Assembly (NCBI GenBank): GCA_011634665.1
Contig: WAEK01000005.1
Location: 488,001 to 552,000 of the forward strand
Length of the DNA: 64,000 nucleotides
Source: Mortierella sp. BCC40632
Lineage: Eukaryota; Mortierellomycota; Mortierellomycetes; Mortierellales; Mortierellaceae
Reading direction: 5' to 3'
Both the position numbers and the translations under genes were made by a program. Below are positions 11,050 to 22,988 of the stretch, piece after piece. A model generated the notes under the pieces. The model saw only the letters and a program-made list of their open reading frames with translations, ran no database searches and had not been told where the DNA came from. The first letter of the stretch is position 1, and every line of letters starts with the position of its first letter.

Positions 11050-12100
11050 TGATGATGATGAGTGTCAACAAATAACCCGAATATACAATGAGAAAATTTT
11101 TGTTTTAAAATGATGACTCTGTTTTGAACCAAAGATGGTCGCTGTGGAATAATGGTTACCAAGGGTCTCTCTCTCTCTTTCGTTAAATAAGCTACTCGAT
11201 CAGATGTACTCTCCGCTGCTTTTCCAGCAAAGATGGTGGTTAAAGACAACCATGAGCATGGTGGTGTATAGCCGTGAGAATTGAAAAGGAGAGATAGTAA
11301 GAGAGGGCGAGAATGTGAAGCAGGAGGAGCAGAACGGGAGCGAGAATGTGTTCTATCCCTAAGCCCGAGTCAACAACAGACAACCATGGTGAAGAGAAGG
11401 GGAGAGGGGGCAGAGCTCAAAAAAGCAAAGGTCCCATAAAAACTGCGCCTTCCTCTTGGTCAGTCGACGCATGTCTGGCCCAGCAGATGAGGACCTTGAC
11501 TGGCTCATCGTCATCGCCTTCTGGTCAGGGTAAAGGTACCGCGCATTGAGACTTCCGAGGATGCAAAGTTCAGTGGAAGCGACAATAAAAAGGATAGAGG
11601 TCCTCTTTATCCACCACTCTCCAACTATGAGGGCGAAGTGCATTTAAGCTGGTTTGGATTTCACAACTTCGCCCGCGATTTATTACTTTTTGTTTTTCTT
11701 TCTCTCTTTCTCTTTCTTTCTCCCTTTCTCTTTCTTTCTTTCTTTGCTTTTTTTACCTTTTTCCATTTTCTCACCTTTGCTTTCCCTCCACCTATCCATC
11801 ATACGTCCATCCAACTCATTTTCTTCCTTTCTTTATCCTAGATATCCCACTCTTCTTCTTTTGTCAATACACCTTCCCTTTTTATGCCATCGCCCTCTGG
11901 TTTGCTGTGTTCTCACGCGTTTATTCTCACAGCCTTCGTTCATTTTCTCTCCAATCTACCCACATCCATATCGCCCTCATCCACTCTCACTCCTCCCTAT
12001 CAACCTCACACACCCTACCTACCTCACCCTCTCTCCACCTCACACTCCCTATTCACCTCATCCTTCCTTCAGACTAAAGTAGAAATCCTCTGGCGTAGCA
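11050..12100. other. Intergenic, CT-rich leader of copy 2
   Basis: About 1 kb. The first part (11280-11345) is GA-rich. From about 11690 to 11840 and again to 12070 the plus strand is pyrimidine-rich up to the next start codon. No conserved open frame was recognised. Confidence 0.65.
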
Positions 12101-15100
12101 ATGGTAACTTTACCTCTACAGGCCTTCCGTAGGAAGGCCACCCGACCCAACAGCAGCTCCACTACCGCTCCCATAGCTTCAGTCTCACTACCACCTTCCT
12201 CTCAACACATCGAAGGTGTTAACACCACAGAAAATACAGAAAATATCGAGAACACCGCCCTCATCTGTGCCAGGATTGACCCGGATACGCACGAGCCCAT
12301 TATCCTTTGGGATGACATCCTGCAAGCCTTTCCCGACGCACAATGCATCTTTCACGAGGGAGTTCTTGTCCCGTTTATGGTTGACAGAGATTTTAACCCG
12401 TAAGTGCTCGCAAAACAAACAGCCATGAATATTTTTATGTTGGATCGATCAAAGAAGCCCCCTCTCGGGCTCAAGGGAGAACATGACACAGCAACAGAGT
12501 CCAGATCGGTGTGTTTGGTTGATTAATGGGCTATTGTTTACAATCAACATTAGACGCAAACCAAAGAGAGTTCCCTATCTGTCTGGGGCAGTTTTCGACG
12601 TTGTTTCTGTCGATCACCGCTTACCTTCATTACAACAATTGCTTCCAAACATCCAGAGAAGAGTCCATGAAACTACAGACAGTGACATGATTGAGGTCCA
12701 AGAGCAAGGCGCAGCAATGTCCATCGTCATGTCGGAAAGAGCGGACGAATCTCCAGTCCAGTCATTACCGGAGCAATCGTTGGACACATGTGACAGCTCT
12801 ATCCCTTGGATAGGAGAGCCTGTGTCTCCAGTCCAGGCCAACCGCACCATTAGCGGATCCTCAAGACCCTTGCCCAGAACTAGTGATGTGGTTCCATCCA
12901 AACCAAAAATTCGCCCAAGTCACCCTCAGGCATCGATTAAGAGCCAAGGAGAGCGCATCGATATTGTCGATATCATACCGATCTTCGAAAACCCGGACGA
13001 AGAAGAGAATCCTGGAGAGAAAGAGAAGCAAACGGTTATTGGAGACATTGCAAGTGTTTCCACAAGTACCCCTCTGCCGTCAGGGCGAACAAAAAGTACC
13101 ACCGTTGCAGAAGGCACTCAATGTCATCTCAAACTGGTTACATCCGGTTCATCCTATGCCATGCATTCTTCCTTTGAGTGGCAACTCTCGGATCCTTTTC
13201 CCGAGGGGCTTGACTCGAGCAGCAAGCTATTAGATTTATCGACAAGGATGGGACATCGTATCAACTATCTCCTGTATGGTTCCCTCGATTGGGATAGGCA
13301 TACGATCCCGCGACTCTTCATTGTCCTGCCCAACGAGTGGGATTATCTATCGACTGGCTCTATTGAGGAATCGCAACTCGTTCTCCATTTTCTGTGCGAA
13401 TGTGGCCCCCATACAGCAACGCCCACTCGTGCTCGACGAAGGGATCATATCATTCATCGAACCTCACACAGTGGTTTTGTCATCCGTCAGCCAGACGTTT
13501 TCTTCCGCAAATATGGTGCCTATGTTTTACTCATGCTCTATGCAGTCAAGGTGGATTACGTCCTCGGGGGGTATTCAGGCTTCAGTCACTCCAACCCGTT
13601 CGACGATAACACGCCCCAAATCTACAAGATGGTGCATGCCATGATTGACTATCTGGAAAAATATGATACCGAATTTTCAATCACAAGGTCCATAGAGTTC
13701 ATGGAGAAGACATGTCAATTAGATCTTGCAGCCCTACCATCGCACCTAGTCTGTGAGGACGAGGCAAATCTCCCAACAGGTTTGTATCGATATGTTGTCC
13801 CTTACAAGGCCGCCACCGATATAGATTCTTGGCTTGATCGACCCCGTCGCGTTACCTGGATTTGTCATGACCATTTTCATCGACTAGTTGACACAGAAAA
13901 GAACACGGAATTGATTGAGATGGTTCAATCACTCAACGGTAGCTTCAATGACTCGACCAGGACATTGAACGTGGCTCTATCCACTCCAGAGAGTGCGCTA
14001 GAATTCTATGCAACTCTAAAGAGATCAGGGGATGCACTTTTCCAGTTGGTCTTGGGCCTGGGATGGGATCCGACCTTTTACGACCTGATCGAGCTTTCAG
14101 ATAGTATCAGCAGCACCAGCATTGTGGACCTGACAATCGATGGATCGCATTCCCAGAAGGAAATTTCTCAGTACCTGGACAAGGGCACGCGATTCGAAGC
14201 CATCATAGCCATGCTCACAGGCAACGTCCATAAGCTCTGCACTTTTAAACTAGTCGGCTTCATGGACTACTTTTTACGGGAACAAATCATTCCGTTTGAA
14301 CTACTCAGCCTGGTCACCGAGATTGACGCTCGGCTTCCGAGTAGCTTTGGTTCCGAAACCATTCAAGAGATCTTTGAGCAAATGATTCTACCTTACTCTG
14401 TCCTGAAGAAGATGACCTTCAATGGCCCCTCTATTGAGAGTTCATCCAAGGTTTTTATTTATAACAAGCTTGCTGTATCAACGCTAGTTCTCCAAGGCCA
14501 AGGATCCACACTGAGTCTGCAGATGGGTGAACCAGTAGTTAAGGCAGCATGGACAGTCCCATCTCTCGCGAGAATGAATAAGAATGATGTATCGGGTATT
14601 AGTCGAACACAAGTTGTTCAACTGACGGCAGAAGAGCCGGTGGCACTCCTGTACTGCAACATACAGCTGAATGATGTACTCGCTCTCTATCCTAAACTGA
14701 CCAAGCTAGATCTTGCCTGTGATCTAAAAGACTTTGAGGGTATCCTAGCACAAGTATCCAAATTGATGGAAAGAAGAGGGGCGAAGCCGAAGAACATGCG
14801 CGCACCCATCAGAAAAACTGTGAGTGATATGTTCTCATCATCGCTCTGGGATAGATCTGGTGCTTTCGCGCCAGACAATGAACTTGACTCGGATGAAGAG
14901 AGCTCAATGCTCATGGACACCAAGGATGACATCACGGCTGCATCATGGGTGTCCAGTTCTAACTCGATACCCTGGGAATGTACTTTGAGAACACCCAACA
15001 ACAGTCCATTCAAAGTACAACTTTTTTCAGCTACGGGCGAGTTTGGGCGATGCGAATCCGAAGTTGTGCTCAGGAAACGACCAACAACTGATCTCTTGGC

Positions 15101-16217
15101 TTTCCTTTCTGTTTTTGGATGGTCCGTCCGGAGCCTAGTGGCCAATGAGCACTGGTCAGACGAATTGACAGCCTTTATGTTGTCTTCGAGGCGAGAGGGA
15201 CGGAGTATGCTTCTCCAGGATCTGGATCTGAATCCAAAGTCTCTGACCAGACAAGGCATCGAAAACATGTGTGATCTCATCGACATGTCTAAAGAGACCC
15301 TCAAGAGATTCTCACTCAAGTTTACTTCCATGCATCTGACTTCTGTGCTCTGGAATGCTACCGAGCTGTTGAACAAGTATAGTTACAACGTTACTGAGCT
15401 TTGTCTAAGTGGGCGACAACCCATGGTCTGGTTCCCGAAGATTACAGGAGTGATTTGGTCCCATCGGGATGCGCCACTCCTTGAGACACTCTCGGTCGAG
15501 TTTGAGGACGAAGAAGATGAAGAGGAGGACGACAACGACGACAACAACGACGACGACAGCGATGACGACGACGAGAGTATGGGCGTTAGCAAAGTTCCAG
15601 AACTCCCTATTAACGTCGCTGAATGGCTAATCCAGATGATCCGCTTGCCACCGCCAGCCGATCTAGAGATCGGAGTAGGATCTATAGCTGGGCGTCCTCG
15701 CACAGCTCTTTTCCATCCTCTCCGGGCGTTAGAGCTTACCTCGGTACATCTTTCGGCCAAGGGCTGGAATGAGCTTGTTGAGGCGATCGATTTTACAGTC
15801 CTGACCAAAATCAGTCTTGTAGAGACCAACATTAGCTGCACGCAAATCTCGAAACTAGCAGGACTTTTGCCAAGAGAATCTCCAAGGACAGAACCACAGT
15901 CGGCTAAGGAGGCAGCCAAGAGCTCGGTGGAGGCAATGCGACAACTCTTTTCAAGTCTAGGAATCGATCCAAACGTCCACTCCAAGTCAGGCCAGACCGA
16001 GTCATCCTCGACAACAGACTCGTCGTCGACCAAGGCCAAGGCGGTGTCGAATGGTAACTGTGGCAATCTGGAGGCTTATGTGCACACGCGTAGGCAGCAA
16101 GAGGCAAGGCGACGACTGGCAGCTAGGATGGGGGACAAGGACTGTCGGATCAAGTTTACAGTGTTGTGGCGGGGTGGAGGAGAGGAACTTGCACTGGTGA
16201 CAGTTGAACGACATTAA
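12101..16217 (+). CDS. Uncharacterised LRR-like protein, copy 2 of a tandem family
   Basis: Exons 12101-12399 and 12554-16217 join in frame (phase 2) to 1320 aa. Exon 1 carries a small module ending in IILWDDILQAF and LVPFMVDRDF; exon 2 continues it with RVPYLSGAVFDVV. The core has PRLFIVLPNEWD (about 352), LHFLCECG, a block with VFFRKYGAYVLLML (about 420), and GLYRYVV with VTWICHDHFHRL (about 509-545). The last 700 residues contain repeated Leu/Ile-rich segments such as LRALELTSVHLSAKGWNEL, which look like ribonuclease-inhibitor-type LRRs. An acidic run is coded at about 15504-15579. The start is the first in-frame ATG after a CT-rich leader. No signal peptide or enzyme motif was seen. I recall such proteins as expanded in Mortierella-type fungi; their function is unknown. 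Confidence 0.85.
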
Positions 16218-16501
16218 GTTCGATGGTTAGTGGGGGGTTTGGGGACAGGTGAAAGAATAGCCAATAAAATGTCAACCGAGCTCTCGTCTCTGAGGGAGGC
16301 TTGGCCCATGACACTCAACCGCATCAACAGCCCTGCATGTGTGTGCTCTCTTTTTTTTTTTCTCTCTATCTCTCTCTCTTTCTCTCTTCCTTGTAAATTC
16401 TCTTTCTCTCTCTCTCCCATCTCACCCACCCGCCCGCATACCTCTCCCGTCCCTCACTCCCCCTGCGCCCCTTCCTCCGCTGCTTGCTCGCAGGAAGCAC
16501 C
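16218..16501. promoter_or_regulatory. Short CT-rich leader between copies 2 and 3
   Basis: A 284-bp spacer. From about 16350 to 16440 it is nearly pure CT on the plus strand, like the leaders of copies 1 and 2. The copy 3 ATG sits in AGCACCATGG, a favourable start context. A promoter role is inferred from position only. Confidence 0.45.
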
Positions 16502-19500
16502 ATGGCCGACAACCTAACATCTTCTGGTCCTGTCCAGAGCTTCCGGTGCTCCATGACCGGACAGCCAAACAGAAACAGTATCGCCTCCATGTCCTCTCTC
16601 ACCACTTTCGACCATGCCAGGATCCAAGCACGGTTCGACAAACGCACCCAGGAATATGTTATCCTCTGGTCAGAGGTTGTTCGGGTCTTTGATGGCGCCG
16701 CTTACGTCCTTGATAGAGATGGTATCGTTGTCCCGTTTATGACAGACGACGACTTTGCAGTGTAAATTACCACCATCACTCTGCCATCACTGTCTAAACT
16801 AAAGGAGGAGAGAGTGCAGATACTGCAAATGACCTCGCTCTCCCCCTGAGCCTTGTCCAAAGTACTAATGGTCACTCCAAAGGGATGGATGGAACCCACG
16901 CTTCTCTTTACTGCGCTACACCCGTTTTTTCTTCTTCTCCTCAAAAGACTTTCTCCGCCTAGGATACGATATCACCCTGGAATTACACTTGAAGTCGTTT
17001 TACGTGCCCCTGGCGAACGCGACTCTTTAATTGATGATGAAGGTGAGTCCGGAAGCCGAAAATGAGAGTATCCTATTTTGACTGCTGCTAAAAACATCAT
17101 CAATTTCTTTCATTTGTGATAATTAGCTACGAATAGCCCAAAGGTAGTAGACTTGGACCGATAGGACATCGGAGGAGGGTGTTTCAGTGGGGTGTTTAAT
17201 AGAACAGCAAATTGTACAAGGATCCAGAGCCAGGAACACCACACTAACGGTTTTCAGGTCTTTTCTCAACAATGACGTGCACCACCAGTCTATCAACAGA
17301 GTCTCAGCTTCACAACCGCGATCACGACAAGGGTCTCCGTTGAATTCATTGCCATCAAGAATGAGTCCAACCTTCAGCAGTGGGAAAGATCCCCATGGGC
17401 ACGACAATTCGCAGAGTCACCTTCACTTATTGGAGAAGCCAGTTGCGCGTTCACCCCAGGTCATCCCTGATACCCTCGCCGACATGATCGCCTCAAGACT
17501 GTCAACGGCCCCTTCTAATGCCAGCTGGAGCTCCTCGAGTGGGTCACCCACCGTCATAAAGACAAGGTCACTTTCGTCAGACAGTCAGGAGTATCAATCA
17601 AATAGGAAGCGGGATAACCAGGAAGTGAATAGTTCTAGGAAGGACTCTTATTCGTCCACCCTATCACACAAGGAGCCTTTAATAACAGAAAACCAAGAAC
17701 ATCAATCGGACAAGAGGCGGGATCACCAAGAAGTGCGTAGTCTCAGAAAGAATTCTCATTCATCCACCTCTTCGTACAAGGAGCCTTTGACAACAGAACC
17801 CCAAGAGCATCAATCAAATAGGAAGCGAGATTACAAGGAAGTAAAAAGCTCCAGGAAGGACTCTCATTCATCCACACTATCACACAAAGAACCTTTCTCG
17901 GCAGAAACTTGGTGGCAGCGACTCTTCAAGGACATTATGACCAATGTGCACGAGAACGAGTTTGATACTCCGGTCCCTCATCTCTTTCTCGTGCTTCCTT
18001 CTCCCACAGGAGCAACAACCTCGAGCACTTCTTCACCATCTAAACAATCGTCATCACAGCAGAGCAACCCATTCCGGATTTATTTCCTTTGCTGCGAATC
18101 GACCAAGGGGTTAGGACAACATGGGTTTCATCTCACGTCACACACAGGATACGAACTAGTACAGCCTCGCCAATTCTTTGAGGAGTATGGACTTTACACA
18201 CTCGCCCTCCTGCATGCTTCCAAGCTTGGATTCCAAGGACCAGGAATAGCGCCGCTATCCGTCCAAGGCAACAAGAGTTCGGGAGGTTGGCAACAAGACT
18301 GGTGGATGGAAAAATCTTTTCGAGCCCGAGTTGATGCAGCTATCACATCGATCGAAACCAAATATTTCCAAGGACGTGTGTCCGAGGCATTGGTAGGAAA
18401 GCACTCGGATTTTAGTACCCTAAACATCTCTAGGATACAATCCTTTGTCAAACGAAGTCCTCATTCAGCAACAGATGGAGGTCTTTATCGAACTATTACC
18501 CCTGATGGACGATGTCGATGGATTTGCCGGGACCACTACTACAAAATATTTGATCAGACTGTCGTTGGGGCGTTGCGTGCTGTCGTGCTAGGGGTTGGTG
18601 GTACCATTGATCCGACTCTTGGTACGGTCCGCATCCAATTCTTTACCTCGAGCGAGGCCGAGGCATTCTACGACGTCCTGATCAAAGCAAAGTCTGTCTT
18701 GGAGCTTTCTATAAAACTAGAATGGACCTTGGACGAGGGCGACATGCGAGAATTCCGGAGGGCGGTGACAATGGCCAAGGTGTCTAGAGTGGTTCTGGAA
18801 AGAAGCACTCGGGAGACAGAATGGACATCCGACAATGGCGGGATCACATGGTCGTTTGACGAGGTGGCAGGACTCATGTTTAATGGCTCGTTGAGATCGT
18901 TCCGCCTAAAGGGATTCACAGATTTTGATACAACGCCCATCAAAATCCTGCGTCGTTTGGATCCCATTCTCCGAAAACTGGAACTCGATATTCGAGTCGA
19001 GTCATCAACTCAGGGACTTTCAAAGTTTACTCAAGCAATGGAATATCTACAAAGTGTTTTGAGTCGAGCCAGGATCTATTGCAACAACTTGCACATCATC
19101 CACTCATTCTTCAAGGACAACCTACACCGGTTCCAAGCTCTCAAGCGACTGATTCTGGAAACCAATGAACTGACACTCGACTGCACAGTATCGAAAGGAG
19201 TCATCGTCTCTACCACCTCGTCTGTTGCTTCGTTTGCAAAATCAAGTCCAAGAGATCAGGAACTCTTTTGTAAACTCCCTCTTCAACAAGTCTTTATCAA
19301 TTATCTGGATCTCAGCAGCATTGACGGAGTGTATCTCACCTCAATCCTGAAGCGCAACCGACGACTAACATTGGACATTGGAGCATCCTTGGGGCAATTC
19401 CAGGGTATTGTTTCTCTTTTGGAAAGTCTCTGGCCCACCATAGGCCCTGATTCAATCCGGGGAAGCACTGGCTCCAACCCAACAGAGTCTCGAAAATGGA

Positions 19501-20519
19501 AAGTAATTTTAAGAAGGGTTGACGAGGGCCCATCCGTCTCAGACGTGACTTTGATTCGGTGTTTTGAAGAGGACTTTGATGAATTCACAACCGAGATCAC
19601 CATGGGCTATGGACCCAATGACCAGAATGACAAACATCTCTTGAGTTTTGTAAAGGCATATGGACACACGATCGATCGACTCGCCACCTCAAGAAGTTTG
19701 ACAGACAAGTTTATCACCTCTCTTGAATCAGCATTGACCCGTGCCCGGTCCAGCCTGGTCTTTCTCCATATCAACTCGGATCCACTTTCGGCCTCAGGTA
19801 TGAGGGCATTACACCAGATCATCTCCAAGTCGACTCATGCATCCATCTCGGTTCAATCAAAAGAAATGCACGACCTCTACAAGTGTTCCAAGGTTATTGA
19901 TCTCATCTCCGCCTACTCTTCTCGACTTGAGCATCTGGCATTGGAAGGAAAGGATTCCAAGATTTGGTTGGAACGACTTCAACTTGTCATTCCAGAGCGA
20001 CAAAACCTACCCGTAATCAGGACACTTTGTTTGAGTTCGACTAGGACCGAACCACTCTCGCATGAATCTATACTATGGGTAGCAGAAATGATGTCTTGCT
20101 CTTCTGGAAAAGAGTACAAACAGACTCCTAGGATGGATCTTCAACCTGTGACTGAACTTCAACTGGAAGGGTTTCAACTTGCGCCCTTGGAGTGGAACCG
20201 GATCCTTTCTGTGATTGATTACAGCACGCTCGAAATCCTCAGTTTCCAGGATACCAACTTTGCAAAGTCTCAATTCGATCGTATGATCGGGCGATTGACC
20301 GAGATTCAGGAGACGATCGTATTGGAGGAATTGTATCTAGGTGGGACTCGGTTCTTGCCAACTTATAATCCAAAAGAGCATCGACCTATTGTATCCCTTC
20401 AGCGAGAACTGGAAGGGAAGAGAGATATTCTTCAGGAATGTGCTCCTGGAGCAAAATTGAGACTTACTCATGATTCGAGTCAATTCATCTCGATCACTGT
20501 TTGCAACAGTTTGGAGTAG
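16502..20519 (+). CDS. Uncharacterised LRR-like protein, copy 3 of a tandem family
   Basis: Exons 16502-16761, 16948-17042 and 17188-20519 join in frame to 1228 aa. The N-terminal module matches copy 2: YVILWSEVVRVF, VVPFMTDDDF, then the first intron at the same place and phase, then RIRYHPGITLEVV. Core blocks are VPHLFLVLP (about 381), FRIYFLCCES, FFEEYGLYTLALLHASK, and GLYRTI with RWICRDHYYKIF (about 550-575). The C-terminal half is LRR-like; LQLEGFQLAPLEWNRIL aligns with the corresponding segment of copy 2. Special to this copy is a threefold 36-residue repeat (about 251-358) in front of the core. The second intron has no counterpart in copy 2. No catalytic motif, transmembrane segment or targeting signal was seen, and function is unknown. 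Confidence 0.85.
17583..17906 (+). repeat. In-frame 108-bp tandem repeat, 3 copies, inside copy 3
   Basis: Units start at 17583, 17691 and 17799, each exactly 36 codons. Each unit contains QEHQSNRKRD-like, SSRKDSHSST-like and HKEPL-like blocks (polar, Ser/Lys/Arg-rich). Units are diverged from one another but keep the period exactly. Confidence 0.95.
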
Positions 20520-20548
20520 CTCTTCCTGGAAAAGGAAAAAAGAAAAAA

Positions 20549-20580
<32 letters not shown>

Positions 20581-20829
20581 AAAAGTGACTTGGACTGTCT
20601 ACGTTTTTTGTCTTTTATGTATAACAACTACAACAGCTGCACCTATACCCTCCTACTATCTCCCTCCATGTCCCCTCCTCCCTTTGATAACTATTACTAT
20701 TTTTTTTTTTTTAAAAAAACGAACAACCAAAGATAAAAAGAGGCAAAGGAGTAAAAAGTATTGCACAATCATGTTTATTGTGAACGAGCAGACAGTCTCG
20801 GGTTACCTTAGTCGAATGAGACTCTCTGA
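20520..20829. other. Convergent 3' spacer with A-rich tracts
   Basis: Between the copy 3 stop and the PI31 stop on the other strand. It holds A-rich tracts at about 20535-20585 and a T/A tract at about 20700-20717. No gene seen. Confidence 0.6.
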
Positions 20830-20915
20830 CTACATAAACATGTCCATGTATCCGGGTGGAGGCGGTTCATCATTGTCCGGTTCTCCCGAAAACCTAAGGT
20901 CAGAAAGGAAATGGC

Positions 20916-20950
<35 letters not shown>

Positions 20951-22754
20951 AAGAAAGAGAGAGAGAGAAGGGAAGGAGATTTTTTTTTTTCCCCAAAAGA
21001 AATGGTAAAATAAGGACTTCAAGTTCACAAGCACAAAAACAAACCCTTTTTTTCCCCCTTTGAATTTAACAGAGGAAGGGACACAACTTACGGAACTCCT
21101 CTGCCTTGGCCAGGTCGTGGGTCAAAACGTCCTGCTTGAGCGCTACCAGCGCCAGGCGCATTAGCACCACCGCGTCCTGGACCGCCTCCAGGACCAAATG
21201 GACCAATCGGATCAAATCTTGCACCCGGTGGAACCGATCCTCGAGGCAACGGTTGAGGTCCTCCATAGATTCCACTACCACTACCACTGCCTGGAGGTCG
21301 ACGGAACATGGGATGATCTGGACCGACATACATTCCTCCACCCGTACTTCCTCCAACACCACCAAATCCACCTCCCATGCCTCCCATGCCGCCCATGCCG
21401 CCCATACCTCCAAACCCACCTCCTACTCCTACTCCTCCAAGACGGCCTCCAAATGGGTTAAGGTCATCACCTCCAATATTAAATGGGCTTCGACCAAACC
21501 CCGAACCATATCCCATGGAGTCGGGATCCTCAGCCGAGAAAGGGTCTCCAAAAATAGGAGGTCGAGGAATACCTCCAGATCGTGACGGATGGGGGACACC
21601 TCCAATACCAGGGAATGATGAAGGATCATCTGGATAGTAACCCGGGTCATTTCCTCGAGTCCCGCTACTGCTAGAACTACCTTCACCCCCTCGTGTCGAG
21701 GTGTTGGTGGAAGGGGTGTTGGTGGAACTGGACTGTGCCCCTTCTTGATATCCATGTTTGTTCAATCCTGGGGTCAGTTTTTGAATGATATTGACCTTGA
21801 AAAGGCTAATAAAGTCATTGATCCTGGATCTCGAGATAAAGCCGTTCCAAAGTGGATCCTGGTTCAAGTTGGTCGACGTAGTAAAAGGAAAATAGGAAAC
21901 TGAAGTATAATCCTTCACCTCAAGTTCCATCGAACAAATTTTGTTAGTCTATAAAAAAAAAAAAAAAAAAAATTGTGAACAAGCATGTTAATAGTTGGTT
22001 GTGTAATGAGGGATTAGATGGGATTGGGCTAGGATCACGAGGCGTGAGGGATAAATATATGGAAAGATAAAAAAAAAAAAAAAAAAAGGACTTGCCTCAA
22101 ATGCCGTGCCATGGATAACAACTTTGCCAGCAATTCGCATGCACTTGATAAGATACTTCAGCTGTGACTGTGGATGGGTATATCGGAAAGAGTAGCTTTC
22201 CTTGGACGCGTTCCACCTGGAAGGAAGTAGGTTTGCCTTTGGAAGATCTTGATTTAGCCCATGAAAAGAAAAAGAAAAAATGTCCGAGGTGAGTAACAGG
22301 AAGAGGAAAAGGAAGGGAGAGGGAGTTCTCTGTAAATATATTTTGCAGCAGCTGCAGCAGCTGCAGAATTCTCTTGGCGGCAACATTTCACAACACGAAG
22401 CAGTTTACCTTCAATATTCAATCGATCACTCTCCAAAGTATCGTCCTCGCCAAGGCCAACCAGCCTATACCCAACGGCTGTCAGAATGGCGTGCGAAAGA
22501 GCGGCAACGGCCTCGTAGGAGTTGCTTAGAATAGTGGTGGGTTCTGTGGGAGGGGCGTCGCTAGCGGTTTCTCGTGAATCTTGTTCGGTTACAGTTGAAC
22601 TCGGATCTCCTTCATCTGCGGTTGCTGCAACGGTGACGGTCGAAGGAAGAACATCTTGAAGGACTTGAAGGATGTTGTCACAATCAAGGAGATTGCTTGG
22701 CGTTTGACCGGAAGATGCAGACTCACTGCCTGGTCTGTCTTGAATACTTGACAT
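20830..22754 (-). CDS. PSMF1: Proteasome regulator PI31 (PSMF1/Fub1 family)
   Basis: Exons on the minus strand 22754-22409, 22247-22096, 21948-21092 and 20893-20830 join in frame to 472 aa. PI31-family proteins bind the 20S proteasome and modulate its activity or assembly. The N-terminal FP-type domain shows YEAVAALSHAILTAVGYRLVGLG (split here as about 80-102) and YSFRYTHPQSQLKY. The C-terminal half is Gly/Pro-rich with YVGPDHPMF and PPGARFDPIGPFGPG, and the last exon ends in EPDNDEPPPPGYMDMFM, the expected extreme C-terminus. A repeated GGM run sits around the coding of 21370-21410. Intron 2 (22095-21949) starts with GC (GAG|GCAAGT), which is needed to keep both frame and family similarity. 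The start lies 234 bp from the divergent WD40 gene. Confidence 0.88.
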
Positions 22755-22988
22755 CTCTGTTGTGAAGAGTCGATGGATGGAGGAAAGCGATGAGTGTGTG
22801 AGAGAAGAAGAAGAAGAGTGAAGAGATGTCTCAAGAAGGCACGGTTGATAAAAAGTATGTGTGGGCTGAGCACACTGGCGTAAGCGTTCCTCTGAGAGCC
22901 GTCACACTGACGAGGCTGACGAGGGGAACGCGCAAAAAAGTTGTCTACAAGCTCCAATTGTTCTTTCCGAGGAGATCAACCCTAAATC
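22755..22988. promoter_or_regulatory. Shared divergent promoter region, PI31 / WD40 protein
   Basis: A 234-bp space between two divergent start codons, so both promoters must overlap here or extend into leaders. No specific box was identified. An in-frame alternative start for the WD40 gene at 22826 is possible. Confidence 0.4.

Noticed and set aside
14687..15376. Minus-strand open frames inside copies 2 and 3 (also 15383-16066)
   Set aside because: They lie wholly antisense to frames that are conserved between the paralogues, and have no family similarity themselves.
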